From NCBI RefSeq assembly GCF_004027225.2, contig NC_044283.2, positions 124,001 to 188,000 on the forward strand: a stretch of DNA of 64,000 nucleotides, in the 5' to 3' direction. Below the pieces are notes generated by a model. The model ran no database searches and had not been told where the DNA came from. It saw only the letters and a list, made by a program, of their open reading frames with translations. This DNA comes from Strigops habroptila (taxonomy: Eukaryota; Chordata; Aves; Psittaciformes; Psittacidae). The position numbers and the translations under genes were made by a program. Below, piece after piece: positions 34,438 through 49,905 of the stretch (position 1 is its first letter; the number at the start of each line of letters is the position of its first letter).

Positions 34438-34735
34438 CCATAGAATCCCAGGCTGTGTTGGAAGGGACCTTAAAGCTCCTCCAGCTCCAACCCCTGCCAC
34501 GGGCAGGGACACCTTCCACTGGAGCAGGTTGCTCCAAGCCCCTATGTCCAACCTGGCCTTGGACACTGCCAGGGATGGGGCAGCCACAGCTTCTCTGGGC
34601 ACCCTGTGCCAGCGCCTCAGCACCCTCACAGGGAAGAGCTTCTGCCTCAGAGCTCATCTCAATCTCCCCTCTGGCAGGTTAAAGCCATTCCCCTTGGCCT
34701 GTCCCTACAGGCCCCTGTCAGAAGTCCCTTTCCAA
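34438..34735 (-). mobile_element. CR1 LINE 3' fragment
   Basis: Reverse CR1 from 'ccatagaatcccaggctgtg' to 'ctgtccctacaggcccctgt'. 5'-truncated. Confidence 0.92.
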
Positions 34736-35134
34736 GCACGCTGCTCTGGACCAGCACTGCTGGGACATGGCCTCAGCGTCCCCACCCGCGGCTGTCCCGT
34801 CCCATCCCATCCCTCAGTGCACAAGGCTCGACGATGCAAGTGTCGGTGCGGTGCATGGCAGCACCTAGGGCTCTGCAGGCCGGTGCCCAGCCCTGAGCTC
34901 TCGGCAGCACCGGGATGGGGAGTGGAGCAACGGTTCAGCATCAACCACTTCCTTCCTCCCACCGGCTGCACACCCACTGCCCACAGGGACCGGATTCTCG
35001 CCCCACGCCAGCACTGGCCGGGCCCGTTCTCCCCACACGGCCCCAGGACCTGCCCTGGCCGGGCTGCAGCTCTCACACCTCCACCGGAGCCTTGAGGCAG
35101 TATCAGGCTCCTTCCCTGCGCTGACCCCCCCAGC

Positions 35135-35515
35135 CTGAGCCTGCTCCCAGCCTGGCTCCAGAGCAGAGCTGCTCCAGCCCTCGCAGCAGCTCCGGGGCCT
35201 CCTCTGGCCTCGCTCCAGCAGCTCCACGTCCCTCTTGTGCTGCTGCCCCAGAGCTGGATCAGGGCTGCAGGGGGGGCTCCCCAGAGCGCAGCAGAGGGGC
35301 AGGATCCCCTCCCTGACCTGCTGCTCCCGCTCTGGGGGTGCAGCCCAGCACACGGGGGGGTTCTGGGCTCAAGCGCACACTGAAGCCGGGTCATGGGGAG
35401 CTTCTCCTCGCCCAGCACCCCAGGTCCTTCTCCTCAGGCTGCTCCATCCCTTTACCCCCAGCCTGTGTTTGTGTCGGGGACTGCCCTGACCAGGGGCGGG
35501 ACCTTGCACGTGGGG
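35135..35515 (-). mobile_element. CR1 LINE internal fragment
   Basis: A longer internal CR1 segment in reverse ('agcctggctccagagcagag', 'ggggtgcagcccagcacacg', 'ggaccttgcacgtgggg'), nearly the same as 43665-44025. It ends at the edge of the CpG island. Confidence 0.88.
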
Positions 35516-35519
35516 AGTT

Positions 35520-36688
35520 GCGGCTGGAGCCGGTGTGAGGGACGGCGGGGCAGAGCCGTAACCGGTAACCGCAGCAAGCCCCGGAGCGTCGCTTCCCCCC
35601 GGCGGCTTCCGGCGCCGACGGTTTGGGGCCAGCAGGAACCGCCCGGTCGCTGCCCGGTGCCCTCCGCGCCGGCGGGAGCTCCGCGCCCGGGCCGGGCCGT
35701 TGCCGGTCCGGCAGCTCCACCTGCCGGCCCCGCCGCCGCACGCCGGGAGCCACCGCGAGCGGACAGCGCCCGCTCTGGGTGTGGGTCCTGGGCACCGGGA
35801 TGTCCCGCACCGACACCGGGAGGGTCGGATCGGCACCGGGATGCCCGGTACCGGATTGCCCTGCAGCGGCAGCGGAATGCCCCACAGCGGGATGCTCGGA
35901 CCGGCACCGGGACGCTCGGACCGGCATCGGGATGCCCCGCACCGGGATGTCCGGCACCGGGATGGCGCCGCACCCAGGGCGGGGCCGGGCACCGGGCCCG
36001 CAGCGGAGGAGCAGCGGGCAGCGGCGGGGGAGCGCGCCTGGCGGTGGGCTCCGAGCGGGCTCGGGCCGCGCTCGGGTCCGTCCGGTGGCTCCGGTCACAC
36101 ACGGACCGGAACGCGCGTGCCGCAGCGGTTGAGCTCCGCCCCTGGGCGCTGATTGGCTGTCGCGGGCAGGGCCACGTGACGGCGGCGCGGTCACCTGACC
36201 GGCTCCCGAGGTGGGCCCGAGGCGGCGGCGGCGGCGCGCGCAGGTGAGCGGCGGCCGGGACGGGCCGGAACCGGAACCGGAACCGGAGCCGGAGCCGCGG
36301 CTCAGGGGGGCTGACGCGGGGGACCCGGCCCCCACCCGTCCGGCCCCGGTGCTCAGGTGCTCGGTCCGGTCCGTCCCGTCACGTCCCGTCCCGTCCCGCT
36401 GTCCCCCCGCCTCCGAGGTGTCCGCGCTGCCCCGCGGCCCCCGCGCCGCGGCCCGGCCCCACACCTGCGTTCCTCCGTTCCCCGCACCGCAGCCGGGTCC
36501 CCTGCCTGTCCCTGCCCCTGCCCCGCTGCCTGTCGGTCCCTGTGCCCCGCAGGTCCCCCCCCGGTGTAACGGGCCGGTGGGCAGCACCGGGCCCCTCCGA
36601 GGGACGCGGGCGAGGGGGGATCAGCCCCGGGCTGCCCCGGCCCCGCTCCACCTGCCCGCCCCTGCAGCCCCGGCGCCGTGTCCCCGCC
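35520..36688. promoter_or_regulatory. CpG island, DQX1 promoter and possible DOCK-like bidirectional promoter
   Basis: Very high GC and CpG density. It includes an 'attggct' (reverse CCAAT) box near 36151, an E-box 'ccacgtgac' near 36171, and a possible noncoding exon end 'cgcgcgcag/gtgagcgg' near 36243. DQX1 starts rightward at 36689; the DOCK-like gene starts leftward at 34061. Whether the island serves both genes cannot be read from the sequence. Confidence 0.55.
35785..35975. repeat. Degenerate GC-rich minisatellite
   Basis: Repeats of 'ggcaccgggatgcccggtac'-like units within the CpG island. A separate short (ggaacc)n run lies at about 36266-36297. Confidence 0.7.
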
Positions 36689-42674
<5,986 letters not shown>

Positions 42675-43004
42675 GCCGCAGCCGCCGGAGCCCCGCGTCG
42701 GGCTACCTGCGCTTGGCCGGGACCCCGGGGACCGGGGAGCCCCGGGGACGCCGCGGTGCTGACCCCATCCATCGCCGGGAGGTGCGGGCCGGGCTGCGGC
42801 TGCCGCAGCAGCGCACCGCGGGCACCGGGACCGGCCCCGGGACAGAGCCCGGGCTGGGGCGCGCCGGCCCCGAGGAGTCGTGCAGGGACCCCACCCCCGG
42901 CTCCGTCACCCCGCGTTCCCCCGGGGGCTGCCGTGGGGCTGGGGCCGTCCCGCGCCCCCCGCACCGGGGGAGCAGCGCCAGGGGCCGCTCGCGGGTCTCT
43001 CCTG

Positions 43005-43010
43005 TATAAA
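43005..43010 (+). terminator. Possible DQX1 poly(A) signal (TATAAA variant)
   Basis: TATAAA, a known weak poly(A) signal variant, followed by GU-rich 'gttgtgtgacctttgctg'. It lies about 330 nt after the DQX1 stop; no AATAAA is nearer. Confidence 0.4.
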
Positions 43011-43429
43011 GTTGTGTGACCTTTGCTGCCGGCGTCGAGTCCGTGATTGCAGCTCCACCGGCGGGGGGCGCGGCGCCGGCGGCTGCTCCCGCCTGCGGGG
43101 CTTTCTGACCGTGCGGCGCCCGCGCCCTGCTCCCGCCGCCTCCGCCGGGGCGCTGACGCGCCGAGGGCAGCCCTGGCCTTTGCGCCGGGTCTTCCCCGCC
43201 GCGGGCGCGGCTCTTCTGCAGAAGCGGAGGGGAAGCTGCGGCCGTGGGTGGGAGGGAGCGGGATGTGCGCCCGGTGTGTGCGCCCGGTGTGAGCATCCTG
43301 CGTGTACATCCCGTGTGTGCAGCCAGTGTGCGCATCCAGCTCCTGCTTCCTGGAACGGAGTGTGGATACTCTGCCACAGCAAGGAGCCCACATTCCTCCC
43401 AGAGTCCCCTTCACCTTTCCAGCAAGTCA

Positions 43430-44065
43430 TAAAATCACAGAATTGGAGTGCCTCAGCACCCTCACAGGGAAGAATTTCTGCCCCAGAGCTCATCTCAATC
43501 TCCCCTCTGGCAGGTTAAAGCCATTCCCCTTGGCCTGTCCCTACATCCCTTGTCCAAAGCCCCTCTCCAGGTTTCCTGGAGCCCCTTCTAGGCACTGGAG
43601 CTGCTCTAAGGTCTCCCCTTCAGGAGCCTTCTCTTCTCCAGGCTGCCCCAGCCCAGCTCTCTCAGCCTGGCTCCAGAGCAGAGCTGCTCCAGCCCTCGCA
43701 GCAGCTCCGGGGCCTCCTCTGGCCTCGCTCCAGCAGCTCCACGTCCCTCTTGTGCTGCTGCCCCAGAGCTGGATCAGGACTGCGGGGGGGGCTCCCCAGA
43801 GCGCAGCAGAGGGGCAGGATCCCCTCCCTGACCTGCTGCTCCCGCTCTGGGGGTGCAGCCCAGCACACGGGGGGGTTCTGGGCTCAAGCGCACAGTGAAC
43901 CCGGGTCATGGGGAGCTTCTCCTCACCCAGCACCCCAGGTCCTTCTCCTCAGGCTGCTCCATCCCATCTCCCCCAGCCTGTTCGGTGTGGGGGTTGTCCT
44001 AACCCAGGAGCAGGACCTTGCCCTTGGCCTGGCCGAGCTCCATGAATCCCACTCCTGTCCTGGCT
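43430..44065 (-). mobile_element. CR1 LINE, longest copy in the window
   Basis: Reverse CR1 starting at a rearranged terminus ('cataaaatcacagaattgga') and running through the 3' region and internal part ('ctccacgtccctcttgtgct', 'aggaccttgcccttggcctg'). About 630 bp, with an internal deletion near the 3' end. Confidence 0.9.
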
Positions 44066-45132
44066 CACATCACCATGGCCAAGGGCTGAGCTTCTGCCTG
44101 GGGGCTGGATCCCATCACAGGTGCTGTGCTCCGAGTGCTGTGCCTGAGCCCTGCGCCAGGATCGGCCCCTCCTGCCATGGGTGCTGCATCTCACCAGGCA
44201 CCCCCCCACCCCGTCTCCCTCCTTCCCTCCCCGCAGCCCACACATGGGACTTTGCTGTTCCAGGGAAGGGGCCTGGAGGCTCCGTGGCCCCGTCCCCGCC
44301 GCAGCGCTTCGAAGGTCACCCCCCCCGCAGCCTTCTCCGAGCCCGAGCTTCCCCTTCGCTTTCTAGGAACTACAGAACCGACATGGCCGGGAGCGGCGGG
44401 AGCCGCGGGAGCAGCGGGAGCAGCTCACACCTCCCCGCCCGGGGGTGCCTGCCCCGGTATTGGGGCTACTCCGTCCCCTCTCCCCATGCCAGTTCCCTGT
44501 GCCCTGCCGGGGAGAGCAGAGATACCCCCCGTCCCTCAGCCGTGCAGAGGGGCAGGCAGGATGCCTGTAGGAACAGGAAAGAGGAGGCTGGTGGCTGTGG
44601 CTTCCTCTGACCCCACATCCCTGTACTGGAACAGCATCCCATGGGATAAGTGGCCGGAGCAGCCCTGGGAGGGGAGGGAAGGGGTGAGACACCCCGAGTC
44701 CCTGCAGGGACCAGCTCATCCCCCCGTTGACCCACCACAGCCCCACTGGCCAGGGCCATGCACCGCACCGGACCCCGGGGCAGGCTATGGTCCCTTCCCC
44801 ACGCTCCAGCCCCTGCTCCCGCTGGGGCTGTGGGTGCTCCGTGCGGCACACGGTGATGGGCAAACCCTCGCTCCTGGGGTTCCCTGTGCGGGCTGGGTTC
44901 ACCCGGGGCTCCGGCACCAGCCCGGTGCCAGCGCTGTCCCTGCGCCCAGCAGCTGCCGGTGGGGGCCCGTCCCAAGCCGCAAGCGCCGGCGGCGAGTCCC
45001 GGCGAGGGGCCGGGGGCTGAGCGGCCCCGGAGCAGCTCCACCCAGAGCGGCTTTTCTCCTTTCTCCTCTTCTGAGAACCCGGGGCTGCGGTTTGGCCCCA
45101 CCTTGGGGCAGTCCCGAGGGGTCCCGGCTCCC

Positions 45133-45138
45133 TATAAA
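45133..45138 (+). promoter_or_regulatory. TATA box of the IL12B-like gene
   Basis: TATAAA in 'ctccctataaaccggc'. About 60 bp downstream lies a donor (GAGAG/gtaggc at 45199/45200), leaving a short noncoding first exon. A TATA-driven start fits an inducible cytokine gene. Confidence 0.65.
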
Positions 45139-45162
45139 CCGGCCGCGTGTGCCCCCACCCCA

Positions 45163-45199
45163 GGCTGGACCCCCCGGAGCAGCGCACGCTGCCAGAGAG
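45163..45199 (+). other. Inferred noncoding exon 1 of the IL12B-like gene
   Basis: The start is placed about 30 bp after the TATA box. The end is set by the GTAGGC donor. The first coding exon begins exactly with the ATG after an acceptor at 45547, so an upstream exon is required. Confidence 0.45.
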
Positions 45200-45547
45200 G
45201 TAGGCACAGCGTGAGGTGCCGGCGGTGATGGGGGTGCTGGGGGATACCGGGGGTGCTGGAGGTATTGGGGGGTCTGGCACTGCAGCCCAGGTCTTTCGGG
45301 CACCAGGGAAGGTGCTGCCTGGGGAGACAATGTAGCCCCTGCTTGGGGGGCATCCAGTGGGGCTGCAGTGGGAAGGGTCGGGGTGTCCCATCAGCGTCCA
45401 GCCCTGTGGGGGGCTGCCCCACACTGCATCGCTCCTCCAGGGCCGCGGGGTCCTGCTGCCTGCACCCCAGATGGGCCGGCTCCTGGGGTCCGGCTGCCCC
45501 CTCCCAGCATGGGGCTGCCCTTCCCCTTCCCTCTTTTCCTTCCGCAG

Positions 45548-47651
45548 ATGCTGGTGCTGGTGGGGCTGTTGCTGTGCCTCTCTCCTGCGGACGCCCTGAA
45601 TGCCTTCCCCCCAAAGTGTGAGTCCTGCCCTGCCAGGGACCGAGGGGGTGCTCGGAGGGGAGACAGCCCGGGGACCAGGGGGGAGCACCGGGACCCACAC
45701 GGCAGCTGGAGGGAGCAGGAAGCTTCCGCATCCCACGTTCCTCTGATATGTGGCAACACCAGCTTGGGTCGCAGCAGCTCTTCTGCTGGGGTGGAGGGTT
45801 AGAAGATGGGCATGGGAGTTATGGGGGGGTGGGAGCAGGGTGATGGGGCAGGGAGATGCATGTGGGGTGCAGGACCAGGGCGAGGATGGACATGGGTTCA
45901 TGGGGGAGGGTGAGGACCATGGGGAAGGATGGGCCTCGATGGACCTCCGACGTGGTGTGTCAGGACAAGGGGGCACCCAGCCCCATAGTGGCATTGGGGA
46001 CGGGCTGCACCCACCAGGGCCCACCTCGAAGCCCAGGTTCTGCCTCTCGTCTCCAGTTCAGGTGGGGAAGCTGGATGGGGACGTGGTGGTGAAGTGCAGC
46101 ACCACGGAGCAGCGGGTGACCTGGACACAGAACGGGGAGCCGGAGCCCATGGCCGAGCTGGTGGCCGAGGGTCAGACCCTCATGATCCTCGGCTTGGACC
46201 TGCCGGCCACGGGCAACTACAGCTGCTGGGCAGGGAGCGTCCTGCTGGACTCCATCTACGTGGTGGTCACCAGCACCCGTGCGTGCGGCAGGGCTGGAGG
46301 GGGGTGTGATAGGGGGCGATGGGTTTGATGAGGGTGATGGAGGGTGGTGGGGGCTATGGGGGGTGATGCGGGCGATGGGGGGTGATAGGGGCGATGGGAG
46401 GGTGGTGGGGGGAGATGGGGATGATGGGGCAGGGGGATGCAGGGAGCTGGGGTCAGGCTGGGCACCAGGAGATGCTCGTGGACTGTGGATGTTGGTGCTG
46501 GGGGGTGGGGCACGGGCAGCGCTCCCGGCCCCCGCAGCTCCCGAGCTTCCCCTCGGCCCCGCCAGGCGAGGAGGGGGTGAACGTGTCCTGCCAGGCTGAG
46601 TCCTACCGCGGCTCCTTCCGCTGCTCCTGGGCCGGACCCCGCTCCGCCGTCTTCCGCGCCCGCCTCACCCACAGGTGGGTGTCTCAGGGACCCCCAACCA
46701 GCCCCATGGCCCCATATCCCCTTTGCCCCCCACCCTCACGCTGCTCCCCCCGCAGCGATGGCTCTCTGGGGGAGTGGGTGCCCGCATCCCGCCACCGTGG
46801 TCGGTTCTACGCCAGTTTCGTGGACCCCTTCTTCTGCCCCTTCGCCGAGGAGCTGCACCCGCTGCGGCTGCAGCTGGAGGGGCTCTCGGACACCTCCTAC
46901 ATCAACTTCTCCAGCCACTTCTTCATCCGCGACATCGGTGAGTGGGGCCCGGGGGGAGCCGGGTGGGCCCGGGGGCGCTCCGCCCGGTGCTGAGCCCCAC
47001 TGTGCCCGCAGTGCGGCCCGACCCACCGCAGGAGCTGGCCGTGCAGCGGCGGGGGGAGCAGCTTCACCTCGCCTGGGCCCCCCCGGCCTCCTGGCCGCTC
47101 CCCAGGTCCTACTTCGCCCTCCTCTACCGGCTGCAGTACGAGCTCCCCAATGGCACCCAGGTAACCGCGGGTGGCCCTGGCCAGCCTGTCCCTATGTGTG
47201 CCACCCCGTGTCCTCACTATTCTGTGCCCACCCTGCCCATTCCCACCCACCCCACTCCCACCCTGCCCCATTCCCACCCCAGCCTGGGCTCTTCCTTCCA
47301 CCCAGGGGTGCCGTTAGGGACAGGGACTCGCGGGGGCTCAACAATGGCCCCCTCCTCGTTATGCTGCTCCTCTCCTTGGGGTGATGAATTGTCACCCCCA
47401 GCTGTCCCCTCTGCTCCCCCCAGCGCTGCTCACACCAGGCAGTGGCACTGCTGGGGCCCGGGACGTGCTGGTGTCCTGTCCCTTCGCAGGCTGACACATA
47501 CGTGGAGGGCGCAGAGGAGACGTGGCTGCGGGACCGCGCACGGCGGGTGCGCATCAGCTGCCGGGACCCCTACACCAGCCCGGCCTGGAGCCCTTGGAGC
47601 CCCTGGCACGGCACCGGGGCAGCCCAGCAGCGCCGGCTGCAAGCACCCTGA
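45548..47651 (+). CDS. Interleukin-12 subunit beta (p40)-like cytokine subunit
   Basis: Coding exons 45548-45617, 46057-46278, 46566-46674, 46756-46937, 47012-47160, 47490-47651, all in phase, give 297 residues (human IL12B 328). Signal peptide MLVLVGLLLCLSPADA; an Ig-like domain with the Cys pair in VVVKCS and NYSCWAG; then two fibronectin-III domains. The first FN3 has the conserved pair VSCQAESYRGSFRCSW and ends SYINFSSHFFIRDI. The second begins VRPDPPQELAV, matching human p40 [20 protein letters not shown], and carries the WSPWS box. The Cys of FCPFAEE aligns with p40 Cys177, which bonds p35/p19. Four possible N-glycosylation sites (NYS, NVS, NFS, NGT) are present. p40 is secreted and pairs with a four-helix alpha chain. 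Human IL12B lies on 5q33, not beside TLX2, so this is a second p40 gene rather than IL12B itself. EBI3 is excluded because it lacks the Ig domain. Confidence 0.9.
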
Positions 47652-47797
47652 GCCCACCGTGGGCACCCTGAGCCCTTGTGCCTATCCCCTGCCCCACTGC
47701 ACCTCCGTGTGCCCGGGGGCATGGGGGTACCCCAGGGTGGCAGCAGCCAGCACCCAACACAGACGTTCTGGCCTCTTGGAAGAGGCCTTTTATCTCT

Positions 47798-47803
47798 ATT
47801 AAA
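47798..47803 (+). terminator. Poly(A) signal (ATTAAA) of the IL12B-like gene
   Basis: ATTAAA about 147 nt after the stop. An inverted repeat GGCCTCTT-GG-AAGAGGCC (47770-47787) sits 10 nt upstream. Confidence 0.75.
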
Positions 47804-48597
47804 GACTGGGTTTGGCTTTCCCACCACAAACGCCATTAGCCTTTGTGTGGGGTGCCGGATGCCCTGACCCCACGGCCCAGGCAGGGCTCCTGCGCTCAGG
47901 GTGCCCAGACTGGCCCCTGCCCCATGGGGGTCAAAGGCCTATGCCAGGCTCCTGCTGCCCCACAGCTCCCAGAGGGTCCCTGCTCCCACCAGTGCTGGGC
48001 TCGCCCATGGGGTCAGTGCCCACTGCTGAAAACAGGCGTGTAACACACGTGTGCACACGTGTTCCAGCCCACATCAGTGGTCATCCCCATCCCTGGCTGG
48101 GGGAGGTCCCCAGAACCTTGCCCCACTGGAGCACATGGACACCTTGGACCCCCTATTCCTCATCAGCACCCCCACATCTGCCAGATCCTTTCTGGGGGTT
48201 GCAGTGGGCCACATCCCCAGCCCCAGGGGCAGCATGTGCTGCCCTACACCAAGGAGTTGTGTTGTGGGGGGCAGCTCCCATGTCCATGTCCTGGGGTGCA
48301 GGATCCCTGCCTGAGTGCCAGTCCCACGGCAAGATGCAGCCATGGTGGCGGGGTCAGGGTCCACCACCAGCACCGGGGGAGCCTCAGCTCCCACTGGGGC
48401 ACAGGTCTCCTTGCCCCATGGGATGCCCGTCCCGGGGTGAGGGGTTGCAGCCAGGCGGGACAGGCTCAAAACCCCTCATCCGGGTGGGTAGCCCCACAGG
48501 ACACGGCCACAGCACCCTCGGACCCTGACTACGCAGGGGGGTGCCCCCGGTGCAGCGCCCCCCACAGACGGGCCGGCTCCGGGTGATGCCACGGGGC
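47804..48597. other. Intergenic space, convergent gene ends
   Basis: Lies between the 3' ends of the plus-strand IL12B-like gene and the minus-strand IF-like gene. No gene, CR1 or RNA feature recognised. Confidence 0.55.
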
Positions 48598-48603
48598 TTT
48601 ATT
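48598..48603 (-). terminator. Poly(A) signal (AATAAA) of the IF-like gene
   Basis: AATAAA on the minus strand, about 233 nt after the IF-like stop codon at 48836. Confidence 0.8.
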
Positions 48604-48835
48604 GACACGGGCCGGGGCCCCCCCAGCCCCGCTGCTGCTCCGGAGAGGCTGGTGAATGTGCGGCCCCGCGGGGGCTGGGGGGTCCCGGGGCGGGGGAATG
48701 GGAGCCCGGGGGTCCCACGGCACGGGGGGGGCAGGAGAACCGGGGCTCTGGGGGTCCCGAGAGGTCCCGAGGGGCGAGTGGGGGCTCGGGGGACCCCGAA
48801 GTGCAGAAGTCCGGGGTCGGGGGCCCGGGGTCCGG

Positions 48836-49803
48836 TCACGGCGGCCCCAGCCCGCCCAGACGCAGCTCTTCACCCTCCAGCATCTCCCTGCAGAAAGACA
48901 GGCCCGGGCTGAGCCCCGCGCCCCACCGACGGCCCGACCCGGCCCCCCCACCCCGCGTACCGGTACGCGGCGATCTCCGCCTCCAGCGCCATCCGCAGCC
49001 GCAGCAGCGCCGGGTACTCCCGCAGGCACCGGAGCATCTCCGCCTCCGCCTCGCCGATCTCCCGCTCCAGCTCCGCCACCCGCTCCTGCGCCCGGGCCGT
49101 CAGCAGTGCCCGGGACCCGCGGCCCGAGACCCCCCGCCCCGGACCGCGGCCCGACCCCCGGTCCCGGCCCCCGCCGGACCCACAGAGCCCAATTCAACCC
49201 CCAGACCCTGGCCCCGCCCCTCCTGGACTTCTGGCCCCCTGAACGGACCCCGGACCCTCATCCGGACCCCGGACCCTGGCCCCCGCCCCGGACAGGCCCA
49301 CAGACCGCGGCCCGACCCCGGATACCGACCCGAGCCCTGCCCCGCACGGACCCCTGGACCCCCGAACGGACCCCCTGGTCCTGACCCGATCTCTGCACCC
49401 CGCTCCCACCCCCAGCTGAACGCCCTCATCCCGACCCCCATCTCCTGCCCCACTCGAGCCCCGCCCCCCCTCCATACGAATCTCCAGCCCCAGCCCGGCC
49501 TCTGCCCAACTCGCACCTCCCCAGCCCCATCCCGCCCCCCTCCCCAGCCCTCCGGCTTCCAGACCCCGCCCCCCAACACCCCCCGACCCCCCATACCTGG
49601 TACTTGGCGACCTCCCCGCTCCGCCGGTCCCGCAGCCCCTCCAGCCGCCGGTGCAGCGCTCCCACGGCCCCGCGCAGCGCCTCCACCTCGGCAGCGCGGG
49701 CTCGCAGTAGCCTCCGGTAACCGGCGGCCTCCGCACGGGCGCGCAGCACCGCCTCCCCGCCGCCCCCCCGCCGGTACCGGGGACAGCCCTCGGCCGCGCT
49801 CAT
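48836..49803 (-). CDS. Short intermediate-filament-like protein (coil 2B and rod end only)
   Basis: Exons 49803-49597, 49085-48961 and 48887-48836 give 127 residues. Exon 1 aligns with the IF coil 2B (GYRRLLRARAAEVEALRG resembles the vimentin EYRRQVQSLTCEVDALKG region) and ends AKYQ at the same place as the vimentin intron (ANYQ). Exon 2 continues ERVAELEREIGEAEAEMLR, then LREYPALLRLRMALEAEIAAYR. Exon 3 gives EMLEGEELRLGGLGPP and stop. The rod-end signature (LLEGEE) is thus nearly intact, but coil 1A, coil 1B and most of coil 2A are absent and there is almost no tail. Upstream sequence shows a CCAAT-type promoter and no coil 1 exon, so the gene itself looks short. An in-frame ATG at 49839 would add 12 residues. 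Such a protein cannot build a normal filament; it may be a relic or a regulatory mini-IF. It resembles type III/IV IFs more than keratins, but I cannot name it. Confidence 0.75.
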
Positions 49804-49839
49804 CCCGGCGATTCTGCGGCGGCGCCGAAGCGGTTCCAC

Positions 49840-49905
49840 CCCCGGTAAAAGGGGGCCGCGTCACGGAACCGCAGCCAATCCCGGGGCAACCGGGTCTGGT
49901 TGACC
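49840..49905 (-). promoter_or_regulatory. Probable promoter of the IF-like gene
   Basis: CCAAT box (49875-49879 on the plus strand, reversed for this gene) and GC-rich sequence directly upstream of the first ATG, with no good splice acceptor needed. Confidence 0.4.

Larger units (their letters stand above)
34062..35519. other. Space between DOCK-like start and CpG island
   Basis: Upstream of the DOCK-like start codon on the minus strand. It contains a CACGTG E-box near 34117, two antisense CR1 fragments (34438-34735 and 35135-35515) and no coding exon that I recognise. The DOCK-like 5'UTR must begin here or in the CpG island further right. Confidence 0.5.
42675..45132 (+). other. DQX1 3'UTR and intergenic space to the IL12B-like gene
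   Basis: GC-rich DQX1 3'UTR to about 43030, then a CR1-filled stretch (43430-44065), then unique sequence without a recognisable gene up to the IL12B-like TATA box. Confidence 0.5.

Noticed and set aside
35391-36587. Minus-strand open frame of about 398 codons in the CpG island
   Set aside because: Arginine/proline/alanine-rich translation of CpG-island and minisatellite sequence; no start context or family similarity.
44363-46024. Long minus-strand open frame (over 500 codons) across the IL12B-like promoter and first exons
   Set aside because: Proline/glycine/arginine-rich with no domain, overlaps a well-supported gene on the other strand, and is explained by high GC lowering stop frequency.
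45548-47651. EBI3 as identity of the cytokine gene
   Set aside because: EBI3 has only two FN3 domains. This product has an N-terminal Ig domain and the p40-type SHFFIRDIVRPDPP junction.
48836-49803. Type I/II keratin identity for the IF-like gene
   Set aside because: The intron at AKYQ/ERV and the coil 2B sequence fit type III/IV better, and no glycine-rich head or tail is present; I left the type open.
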